Shown: piece by piece, positions 1-5,906 of the stretch
How the letters are laid out: each line of letters opens with the position of its first letter
How positions within the stretch are numbered: position 1 is the stretch's first letter
DNA from: Verrucomicrobia bacterium SCGC AAA164-M04
GTDB taxonomy: Bacteria > Verrucomicrobiota > Verrucomicrobiae > Verrucomicrobiales > Akkermansiaceae
DNA: 48,584 bases
Direction of reading: 5' to 3'
Assembly (NCBI GenBank): GCA_000383735.1
Contig: KB912179.1
Span: 1 to 48,584 of the forward strand
Notes under the pieces: generated by a model
Database searches by the model: none
The model's input: the letters and a program-made list of their open reading frames with translations, nothing else
What the model was told of the DNA's origin: nothing
Position numbers and translations under genes: made by a program

Positions 1-1
1 A

Positions 2-1006
2 GACGGTTTGGATGATGATGATGAGATTTCTCTCGCCGAGCCGACCGATGTAAATAATCCGGATACGGATGGGGATGGTTTAACGGATGGGGAAGAGGTG
101 AATGGTAATCCGTCTAGTAATCCTTTGATCGTCGATTCGGATTTTGATGGTTTTGATGATTTTTTCGAGGTGTCGCTTGGTTCAGATCCCAATGATTTTA
201 ATAGTCTGCCACCGGCTGATGAAGTGGGGATACCATTTGCAAACTTAAATACCCTCGGAACAGGCAGTTCGTTTGATGCTCTTTTCAGTGTGGCAGATAC
301 ACTTGATGTGAGTTTTAAAATGCTCGTGGATTTTGAAGAGAAAGTTGATGGGGATCGGGAAGTGATTTTCGAAACTGGAGGTGCAACGATTGGAATTTCC
401 CTGACTTATGAAGCTGGCAATAACTTGATCTATCGGGCCTCTGGTAGTGGAGGACTTGAGCTCGCAGTGGCAGCCCATACTCTCACTGAGAGACAGCTTA
501 CGGGTGGAGAGATTTCAGTAGTCGTCACATACGAGGTTGCTGACGAAAATGGTGACTCGGTCATCGCAATCTACTTAGATGGTGCTTTGGTCGCATCTGA
601 CTTTAAACCTCTAGGCGGTGACTGGACTGGTACTAATGGTTCCGCGTTTGGAGTTGCTAGTGGAAATTTTGCTGGCGATGGAGCGAATGGATGGTTGACG
701 GGGGTTACTTTCGTTTCGGGCTCTATTAACGAGAGAAAGGGGCTAACTGTTTACAGTGACACTCTTTTTACTGGTGGACCGGAAGCGGCTTTAGTCATTA
801 CAGATCTCATCTTGGATCAAGAGGCTGGAACGATAATGCTGACATTTGATTCGAAGCCGGGTCGGACCTATACTATTGAGCGCTCATTTGATCTCGTGAC
901 TTTTGATGCAATCGAAACAGGAATTGCTTCGCTGGGTGACGAGACCAACTCACCAGTAATTGCGGCACCAGAGGTGCGGTCATTCTATCGGGTAATCGAG
1001 GAGTAA
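2..1006 (+). CDS. Secreted TSP3-repeat protein, C-terminal part (5' end outside window)
   Basis: The reading frame is open to the left edge, so only the C-terminal part of about 334 residues is visible. The TTG at position 8 is probably not the true start, because the acidic repeat already runs through it. The first ~70 residues are Asp-rich calcium-binding thrombospondin type 3 repeats of the form DxDxDGLxDxxE. A Gly/Ser-rich beta-rich region follows, resembling a LamG-like jelly roll (about residues 80-255). The last ~75 residues form a domain with the pattern G-R-T-Y-x-I-x-x-S-x-D-L ending in FYRVIEE. The same terminal module recurs in the proteins at 19776-22331 and 31816-34764. An extracellular or surface role is likely, but no enzymatic motif is visible. 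The TSP3 assignment is firm; the function is unknown. Confidence 0.8.
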   Translation, partial: DGLDDDDEISLAEPTDVNNPDTDGDGLTDGEEVNGNPSSNPLIVDSDFDGFDDFFEVSLGSDPNDFNSLPPADEVGIPFANLNTLGTGSSFDALFSVADTLDVSFKMLVDFEEKVDGDREVIFETGGATIGISLTYEAGNNLIYRASGSGGLELAVAAHTLTERQLTGGEISVVVTYEVADENGDSVIAIYLDGALVASDFKPLGGDWTGTNGSAFGVASGNFAGDGANGWLTGVTFVSGSINERKGLTVYSDTLFTGGPEAALVITDLILDQEAGTIMLTFDSKPGRTYTIERSFDLVTFDAIETGIASLGDETNSPVIAAPEVRSFYRVIEE

Positions 1007-1158
1007 GAGCTTCCAGCTTTTTTAGAGGGAAGGATGATTTGAGGTGGTTTTTTTGACTTGCAAGATCTTTTGAATTTCTGAATCCCAGTCGGGCAGCTTT
1101 AAATCAAAGGTTCAAAACCCTTTTAAGATCGTTCTTTCTCTGCTATTTCGCACCTACC

Positions 1159-1680
1159 TTGACCCGCGAGACAGAAAAGCCCACCGGACATCTTCCAGTT
1201 CCGTTGATTACTTTTAGCTTTGTATCCCTCTTTTTGGGGACTGCGACTGAGGTCATGGGCGCGTTTGATGGCTTGAATGAATCGGTGAGGGGTCTTTGGG
1301 CTACGAATGGTCTAGAACTTCGAGGCGAGCTCGGGTTGCCTGGAAAAATTGGAATTATTCTCACTGCCGTTGCCTCCTTTGGTTTGATTGCCGCGATTCT
1401 GGGGACACCAGGAACCGTTCGAAGAGCGATCTTGGGAGTCTCGGTATTACTTTTGAGTTTTACGCTAGTCCCGGTCTTTGCCGTTTGGGGTTATTTTTGG
1501 AAACCATTCGGGGTGATTCTGGCCGTTGTCTGGTCATGGTTTTCCGCTACGGTCTACGCTCAGGGTCATCGGATGCCTTGTGAAGGTCGGAGGGGAGATG
1601 ATGCTCAAAATGTCATTCGCCTCAAGGAGGGCGAGCATATGACTAAACAACATTCGAGTCGCGCAGATGGCCAAGGTTGA
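1159..1680 (+). CDS. Small membrane protein overlapping recR
   Basis: An ORF of 173 codons from a TTG start; an in-frame ATG at 1255 is an alternative that would remove the first membrane segment. Hydrophobic segments lie at about residues 14-36, 57-77, 90-110 and 112-134, so the product is probably a polytopic inner-membrane protein. The C-terminal ~35 residues are hydrophilic and charged. The stop codon lies 14 nt inside recR, in a different frame, suggesting translational coupling. I do not recognise the family. The hydrophobic pattern and the overlap with a conserved gene favour a real gene, but the start is uncertain. Confidence 0.5.
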   Translation: MTRETEKPTGHLPVPLITFSFVSLFLGTATEVMGAFDGLNESVRGLWATNGLELRGELGLPGKIGIILTAVASFGLIAAILGTPGTVRRAILGVSVLLLSFTLVPVFAVWGYFWKPFGVILAVVWSWFSATVYAQGHRMPCEGRRGDDAQNVIRLKEGEHMTKQHSSRADGQG

Positions 1681-2266
1681 GTATCCTTCTGAGGTTCGCT
1701 CTCTGGTGGGGGAGTTGAAGCGTTTGCCGGGAGTTGGACCTAGGAGCGCCGAACGAATTGCGGTGTATCTTTTACAGAATCCAAAGGCGGCCCCGATGGA
1801 CCTCTCGAGTGCTCTCAAGGATTGCCACGAGATCGTAAAGGCTTGTGCAACTTGTGGTTTTTTTACCGGTCAATCTGGTTGTGCTGTTTGTAGTGAACAG
1901 GGAAGAAATACTCAGATCATCTGTGTGGTGGAGCAACCCACCGACGTTTTGCCGATCGAGCGATCAGGAGTTTTCCGAGGACTCTATCATTGCTTAGGTG
2001 GGAAGCTTTCGCCTCTTGACGATGTCCGTCCCGAAGATCTCCGAATCGGGGAATTAGTCCGCCGGGTTCGTGAAAACCCGGGAACTGAAGTCATTTTGGC
2101 AACTAGTTCTGATGTTGAAGGTGAAGCGACGGCAAATTATTTGGATGAAGTGCTCGAAAGTTCGGGATGCCGGGTGACGCGTCTCGCCCAAGGTCTTCCC
2201 GCGGGGGGAGGATTAGAGTTTGCAGATGAGTTGACGCTTTCGAGGGCCTTTGAGGGAAGGCGCTAA
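1667..2266 (+). CDS. recR: Recombination mediator protein RecR
   Basis: A 199-residue RecR, the normal length. RecR works with RecF/RecO to load RecA onto SSB-coated single-stranded DNA during gap repair. Visible parts in order are an N-terminal helix-hairpin-helix (LPGVGPRSAERIA, about residues 20-32), a four-cysteine zinc finger (C60, C63, C72, C75), a Toprim domain beginning IICVVEQPTD at about residue 84, and the C-terminal GLPAGGGLEFADELTL Walker-B-like region. The ATG at 1667 gives the canonical N-terminus. It overlaps the end of the upstream membrane ORF by 14 nt. Confidence 0.97.
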   Translation: MAKVEYPSEVRSLVGELKRLPGVGPRSAERIAVYLLQNPKAAPMDLSSALKDCHEIVKACATCGFFTGQSGCAVCSEQGRNTQIICVVEQPTDVLPIERSGVFRGLYHCLGGKLSPLDDVRPEDLRIGELVRRVRENPGTEVILATSSDVEGEATANYLDEVLESSGCRVTRLAQGLPAGGGLEFADELTLSRAFEGRR

Positions 2267-2295
2267 AAAACGCGGACTCGTGAGAGCGCCGCGTT
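2264..2295 (-). terminator. Rho-independent terminator of the azurin gene
   Basis: On the minus strand a 7-bp stem (AACGCGG/CCGCGTT, at 2289-2295 and 2269-2275) is followed directly by a run of T. It lies just past the azurin stop codon. The T tract overlaps the recR stop region on the other strand. Confidence 0.75.
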
Positions 2296-2321
2296 CTAAG
2301 AATTAGCTTTAACGGAAAAAC

Positions 2322-2813
2322 TTACTTAACAGTAATTTTACCCTGCATCAAAGCGAAGTGTCCGGGAAAGCTGCAAAGATACTGATATTCACCGGCCTCT
2401 TTAATGCTGAACGTGACCGAGTCAGACTCACCACCGCCAAGAACCTTGGTTTTAGCAATCACGGCCTTTTTTGAGGCCTCGTCGACTGGAATGTAGTTGG
2501 TAGCAGCCGCAGTCATGGCTTTGCTCGCCCAGCCTGCCAGGTTAGTTCCCTTTTGAAGGATTACGAGATTATGGCCCATTGCAATTTTGGGAAGTTTCCC
2601 AACGTGTTTGAGAGTCAGTTTAATGGAATCGCCAGCTTTGATTTCAAAAGCTTTTTTGTTGAACTGCATCTGATCGTTTGCCTCTACTACGACTTCTTGA
2701 TCGGCCTTTTGAGCCACCTTTTTTTCGGTGTCGGCAGTGTCTGGCTGGGCGCAAATAGTTGCTGGGGAAAGCATGAGAGCCGCTGCAAAGAGCGTGGAAG
2801 TAAGTTTTTTCAT
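2322..2813 (-). CDS. Azurin-type blue copper protein
   Basis: A 163-residue periplasmic type I copper protein that would carry single electrons between c-type cytochromes and oxidases or reductases. It has a clear signal peptide ending near ICAQ (residue 23). All four copper ligands are visible: His81 in MGHNLV, and Cys147, His152 and Met156 in CSFPGHFALM, the spacing typical of azurin. A short acidic/lysine linker (residues 24-40) precedes the cupredoxin fold. A gapped block of about 34 bp upstream (2845-2878) is shared with the candidate selenoprotein gene at 4759-5325. It ends in a good terminator, so it is probably monocistronic. Confidence 0.93.
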   Translation of the reverse strand: MKKLTSTLFAAALMLSPATICAQPDTADTEKKVAQKADQEVVVEANDQMQFNKKAFEIKAGDSIKLTLKHVGKLPKIAMGHNLVILQKGTNLAGWASKAMTAAATNYIPVDEASKKAVIAKTKVLGGGESDSVTFSIKEAGEYQYLCSFPGHFALMQGKITVK

Positions 2814-2844
2814 AACTAGTTATAAGATGTGTGGATGAGACGAA

Positions 2845-2878
2845 TCTGCAAGTGGTAATATTTCAATTTGTGTAATAG
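2845..2878 (-). promoter_or_regulatory. Shared upstream element, azurin copy
   Basis: Read on the minus strand this is CTATT-N3-CAAATTGAAA-N4-ACCACTTGCAGA. The copy at 5356-5389 matches in three blocks (12/12, 9/10 and 5/5 bases). The element ends 31 nt before the azurin ATG; the other copy ends 30 nt before its ATG. TTGCAG inside it could serve as a -35 hexamer. No -10 was assigned with confidence. Confidence 0.6.
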
Positions 2879-2889
2879 TATTTTTAGTT

Positions 2890-3477
2890 TTATTGAATAC
2901 GAAAGGTGCGTCCTTTTCCGCTAGTCCAGGCCTGATAAAGAGATCCGTAAAGAGCATTGAGCTCGACTTCGTTCATGATGCGAAACTCGATAGTGCGAGC
3001 GTGTGTTGTCGTTGGATAACTTTTCTGCGCCATTTCATCGGCCTTGGTTCCGGTCCTGGATTGTCCACGATTGCGAAGTTCTTCGGCCCGTTTTTGAATT
3101 CGGGCAAGAGCGTTAAAAGTAGTGTCTTTTGTAATAGGTTCAATGTAGTAGAAGCGAGCAAGTGCGGTGCCGGTAGTGTCTACTGTCGCCTCGGTGACAA
3201 GGAGGGTGCCGTCAAGAACGTAGGAATGTTTGCTGACCGAGGTTATTGCGCCAAGGTTTACAGAGTATTCGCCACCGGGAAGGCTGCATTCCCAACGGCG
3301 TTTTCGGTTTTCGTCGTCGTTAACTCCTTCAAGCGCTTCCTTGTCCTTTTCATCTTGTTCATCCTTCTCTTGTTGTTGGTTAGTCGAGTTTTGTTGACCC
3401 CCGCGAGGAGCAGTTGTTTGAGCAGTGACAAAAAGCGTGGAAGATGAAAAGGCGAGGATAAGTGGGATGAGTTTCAT
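2890..3477 (-). CDS. Secreted hypothetical protein
   Basis: A 195-residue protein with a signal peptide (MKLIPLILAFSSSTLFVTAQ). A Gln/Asp/Glu/Lys-rich low-complexity linker (about residues 27-60) follows, then a compact domain starting WECSLPGGEYSVNL. That domain contains one Cys, an FYYIEP strand and a C-terminal helix (ELNALYGSLYQAW). I do not recognise the family. It lies upstream of azurin on the same strand, but the azurin gene has its own upstream element in the gap, so the two are probably separate units. Confidence 0.75.
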   Translation of the reverse strand: MKLIPLILAFSSSTLFVTAQTTAPRGGQQNSTNQQQEKDEQDEKDKEALEGVNDDENRKRRWECSLPGGEYSVNLGAITSVSKHSYVLDGTLLVTEATVDTTGTALARFYYIEPITKDTTFNALARIQKRAEELRNRGQSRTGTKADEMAQKSYPTTTHARTIEFRIMNEVELNALYGSLYQAWTSGKGRTFRIQ

Positions 3478-3575
3478 TTGGGTGCAAATATTGTTTGATC
3501 CTAATCAGACGTCAAAGTCTGAATTTCAAGATGGCTACGGATTGAAATTGCCCTTCGTTTCATTACTCTCCCGGT

Positions 3576-4046
3576 ATGGGGGAATATCGACCGAACGTTG
3601 CGGCTTTGATGATTAACAAGGATGGTTGCATTCTTGTTTGTGAAAGATTGCTGAATCCAGGGGCTTGGCAATTTCCACAGGGAGGAGTTAACGAGGGCGA
3701 ATCGCTTGAAGCAGCAATACTGAGGGAGGTGGAGGAAGAGATTGGTCTGAAGCCAGAAGATTATAAAATCGAGCGTTCGAAGGGGCTTTATCGGTATGAT
3801 TTCCCCCCTAGGGCACAGAAGAAAAAGTCTTCTCACAAGGCGGATTTTGTGGGGCAGGAGCAAACTTATTTTCTTTGCCAGCTGAATGAAGAGATGACCG
3901 AGGTGAATTTAATGCAGGAACCCCGGGAGTTTCGCGCAGCAAAGTGGATTCAGCCCAATGAATTTGAGTTTGGGTGGCTCCCCGACTTTAAAAAGCAAAC
4001 CTACCAAAAAGTGATGCGTGATTTCTTCGGGGTAGAATTGGTCTAG
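3576..4046 (+). CDS. rppH: RNA pyrophosphohydrolase (Nudix), RppH type
   Basis: A 156-residue Nudix hydrolase that most likely removes pyrophosphate from the 5' end of mRNA (RppH/NudH) or cleaves dinucleoside polyphosphates. The N-terminus YRPNVAALMIN and the WQFPQGG segment are typical of the RppH family. The complete Nudix box GX5EX7REUXEEXGU spans residues 36-58, with catalytic glutamates in REVEEEIG. The length fits the family. The ATG at 3576 gives the canonical start. It is divergent from the secreted hypothetical upstream and convergent with the peroxiredoxin gene. Confidence 0.92.
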   Translation: MGEYRPNVAALMINKDGCILVCERLLNPGAWQFPQGGVNEGESLEAAILREVEEEIGLKPEDYKIERSKGLYRYDFPPRAQKKKSSHKADFVGQEQTYFLCQLNEEMTEVNLMQEPREFRAAKWIQPNEFEFGWLPDFKKQTYQKVMRDFFGVELV

Positions 4047-4065
4047 GCAAGGCAATTCTCGAGAT

Positions 4066-4100
4066 GAAAAAACCCGCCGCTCCGAAGAGGGAGGGCGGGT
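4066..4100 (-). terminator. Rho-independent terminator of the peroxiredoxin gene
   Basis: A 7-bp GC-rich stem (ACCCGCC at 4072-4078, GGCGGGT at 4094-4100) is followed on the minus strand by a T tract read from 4072 down to 4067. It lies between the convergent rppH and peroxiredoxin genes. Confidence 0.8.
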
Positions 4101-4120
4101 CGAGTCTTGAGGGAAGGGAA

Positions 4121-4615
4121 TTAGGAAAGTTCGCCGAGTTTGGTTTTGATCGCGTCGAAATCAGGAAGGTCGCCAGGGCTGTCGTTGACTTGGGCGTATT
4201 GGACGATCCCGGATTTATCGATGAGGAAAGCGGAGCGTTTGGGAACCCCACCCATGATTAGGTTCTTTTCGGGGAGGAATTGATCGTAGGCGATGCCATA
4301 GGCTTCCGTAGCCTTATGATCGTAGTCGGAAAGGAGCTGGAGGCTAATACCTTCCTTTTCAGCCCATGCTGCTTGGGCAAATGGATTATCTCCGGAAATT
4401 CCGAGAACTTTGCAGTTCAGATCAGCGTAAGCCCCAAGACCGGCGGAGATGTCGCAAAACTCTTGCGTGCAGACACCGGTGAAGGCCATAGGGACGAAAA
4501 GGACTAGGATGTTCTGCTCGCCGGTTATTTTGGAGAGAGTCACAACTTCTGGACCACCTTCGCCGAGTCCGACGAGGGAGAAATCTGGGGCAGGGTCGCC
4601 AATTTTGATGCTCAT
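4121..4615 (-). CDS. Peroxiredoxin, AhpE/Bcp-like
   Basis: A 164-residue thioredoxin-fold peroxidase that reduces H2O2 and organic or peptide hydroperoxides with thiol donors. The start IGDPAPDFSL and the active site PMAFTGVCTQEFC are diagnostic. Cys49 is the peroxidatic cysteine, and Cys54 sits five residues later where Bcp/PrxQ-type enzymes may have a resolving cysteine. No signal peptide, so it is cytoplasmic. The active site uses ordinary Cys, unlike the neighbouring TGA-containing gene. AhpE versus Bcp subclass is not decided. Confidence 0.93.
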   Translation of the reverse strand: MSIKIGDPAPDFSLVGLGEGGPEVVTLSKITGEQNILVLFVPMAFTGVCTQEFCDISAGLGAYADLNCKVLGISGDNPFAQAAWAEKEGISLQLLSDYDHKATEAYGIAYDQFLPEKNLIMGGVPKRSAFLIDKSGIVQYAQVNDSPGDLPDFDAIKTKLGELS

Positions 4616-4694
4616 AGCGGAATTATTATAGTTGAGGTTGGTGGGATGGAAACCGAGAAATATAAAAAAATGTTAGATCGATGTCTTCATAGAG

Positions 4695-4729
4695 AAAAAC
4701 CCGAGGCGTCTGAGACGACTCGGGTTTTT
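4695..4729. terminator. Bidirectional terminator hairpin
   Basis: A near-perfect inverted repeat: AAAAACCCGAG at 4695-4705 pairs with CTCGGGTTTTT at 4719-4729, with a partly paired centre. It has T tracts in both directions. It lies about 30 nt past the stop of the candidate selenoprotein gene on the minus strand and upstream of the peroxiredoxin gene, so it most likely ends the selenoprotein transcript. Confidence 0.85.
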
Positions 4730-4758
4730 CAGTTAATTGTTCGTTCGTTCGGGTAGAA

Positions 4759-5325
4759 TTAGAGAGGACTACTCGCTAACTTGGTCGCCTTCTTGATGAC
4801 GGACTTCCGTTTTTTGGTCATCTCACCAATTTTTTCCTCATCATAAGAATCGGCTGTCGCCATTAGGAGGGTGATAGAACCGGCGTTGACGAAGGCAGCA
4901 CTCACTTCATCCAATTTTTCGAGATCGGCACGCAATCTCTCATTGGTTTGCGCTCATGTGCCACCAGTAACGGCGATCGCGTAGGCTTCCTCTGGTGCTG
5001 CAATCTCTCTTTGCTTCACACGCTCGAGTTTGAGACCACCAGCTTTGAGTGCTTTCCCCACGCTGACGCGGGTAAACTTCACATCTTCGCTTTTGGTAGT
5101 CACGAAAGCAGTCATGCCAGACAGCATTACTTTCTCAACTCCTTCCATTTTGCCCAAGGCCGCACGGGCCTTTTTAGCAGCACCTCACCCACCACCACTG
5201 AAGGATACAGTGTACCCTTCGATAGTCGATGCAGCGACGTCTTCAGCATCAGCCGGGGCAGCAATGGCTACCGGGGCTATTGCTCCGAAGGCACAAATCA
5301 TGCCAAATCTAATTGTTGCGTTCAT
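4759..5325 (-). CDS. Candidate two-Sec selenoprotein: periplasmic tandem HMA-like protein
   Basis: Read from ATG at 5325 to TAA at 4759, the frame has 188 sense codons interrupted only by two TGA codons (codon 47 at 5185-5187, codon 124 at 4954-4956). A signal peptide covers residues 1-22. Two repeats follow with a beta-alpha-beta-beta-alpha-beta pattern like heavy-metal-associated (HMA/MerP) domains. Repeat 1 starts YTVSFSGGG-TGA-GAA and repeat 2 starts YAIAVTGGT-TGA-AQT. Each TGA sits where HMA domains have the first Cys of CxxC; the second Cys is Ala or Thr. Helix and strand patterns after each TGA are intact (for example ALGKMEGVEKVML). Each TGA has a downstream hairpin with loop CGUGC. 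Reading TGA as selenocysteine is inference: no sel genes are in the window. The alternative is a pseudogene with two nonsense codons. Role is probably metal binding or redox. Confidence 0.8.
4921..4939 (-). promoter_or_regulatory. Candidate bacterial SECIS for the second TGA
   Basis: Minus-strand RNA forms GAGAUUG-CGUGC-CGAUCUC, a 7-bp stem with one U-G pair and a 5-nt loop. It begins 14 nt after the TGA at 4954-4956. The loop has G at its second position followed by U, fitting the bacterial SECIS pattern in which loop G and U are recognised by SelB. Confidence 0.65.
5156..5172 (-). promoter_or_regulatory. Candidate bacterial SECIS for the first TGA
   Basis: Minus-strand RNA forms AAGGCC-CGUGC-GGCCUU, a perfect 6-bp stem with the same 5-nt loop as the second hairpin. 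It begins 12 nt after the TGA at 5185-5187, close to the roughly 11-nt spacing known for the minimal E. coli fdhF element. Confidence 0.7.
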
Positions 5326-5355
5326 AGCGATCAAATCTTAACGCACGAAAATGGC

Positions 5356-5389
5356 TCTGCAAGTGGTGTTTTTCAGTTTGTTGGAATAG
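5356..5389 (-). promoter_or_regulatory. Shared upstream element, selenoprotein copy
   Basis: On the minus strand: CTATT-N4-CAAACTGAAA-N3-ACCACTTGCAGA, matching the block upstream of azurin. It ends 30 nt before the ATG at 5325. TTGCAG followed 16 nt later by TAAGAT (5335-5340) is a possible sigma-70 promoter with a very short leader. Confidence 0.6.
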
Positions 5390-5406
5390 ATCAGTGGCTG
5401 GAATTG

Positions 5407-5447
5407 ACTACAAAAACGCCTCGGAGGAAAAATCCTGCGAGGCGATT
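5407..5447 (-). terminator. Rho-independent terminator of rpsU
   Basis: On the minus strand CGCCTCG (5438-5444) pairs with CGAGGCG (5417-5423), with an additional inner AGGA/TCCT pairing, followed by TTTTTG. It lies shortly after the rpsU stop codon. Confidence 0.8.
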
Positions 5448-5477
5448 ATTGGTTGAAGCTGATTTTTTCCAGAAGTC

Positions 5478-5735
5478 TTACTCAGCGTTGCGGGCAGCTT
5501 TAGCAGCTTCTGCGGTAGCGACTTGGGACTCACTTCGGAATCTCCACCGAACCTTGTTACGCTTAGGTGCAGTGCGGGCTTTGCGAATTGCGCGGTCGAT
5601 GGTGCTCTCATGGGAACGGCGGCGACGCATTTCCTCGAGAATTCCTTCTGTGTCGAGTTTGGTTTTCAAGCGCTTCAGTGCACGATCGACACTTTCTCCA
5701 CTTTTGACATCAACGCCACGAATATGTTTTTCCAT
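5478..5735 (-). CDS. rpsU: 30S ribosomal protein S21
   Basis: An 85-residue basic protein of the small ribosomal subunit, needed for efficient initiation. The N-terminal half has the S21 pattern of an ALKRLKTKLDTEGILEEMRRR-like helix (about residues 18-40), followed by Arg/Lys-rich sequence. A C-terminal Ala/Glu-rich extension (about residues 70-85) makes it longer than the ~70 residues of E. coli S21. It has its own terminator, so the downstream selenoprotein candidate probably uses a separate promoter. Confidence 0.93.
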   Translation of the reverse strand: MEKHIRGVDVKSGESVDRALKRLKTKLDTEGILEEMRRRRSHESTIDRAIRKARTAPKRNKVRWRFRSESQVATAEAAKAARNAE

Positions 5736-5880
5736 GATAAATAGCCCTCGGGGTTCGACGGGAGCGGGAAATTAGGGGGGAGGCAGGGAACCGTCAAGCC
5801 CCCATTTACGGGAAAAGTGGAGAATCTTAAACTCCTTGTTAGTTAGATTTTGTTAAGTTTCTTTGTTACAACTGCTAGAG

Positions 5881-5896
5881 GCTCCTAATAAGGAGC
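5881..5896. other. Hairpin downstream of phoD
   Basis: GCTCCT-AATA-AGGAGC is a perfect 6-bp hairpin about 10 nt past the phosphatase stop codon. There is no T tract on the minus side and only a weak TGTTTTC on the plus side, so it may be an mRNA 3' stabilising hairpin rather than a classic terminator. Confidence 0.4.
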
Positions 5897-5906
5897 TGTT
5901 TTCTGG

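Noticed and set aside
4759..5325. Reading the TGA-interrupted gene as a simple pseudogene
   Set aside because: Both interruptions are TGA, none is TAA or TAG, there is no frameshift, both lie at the same repeat position, and each has a downstream hairpin. Kept as the main alternative, not the preferred reading.
4948..5775. A 275-codon plus-strand frame opposite the selenoprotein candidate and rpsU
   Set aside because: It is antisense to rpsU and to the signal-peptide/HMA-like frame. Its product has no plausible features (Ser/Arg/Phe-rich shadow composition).
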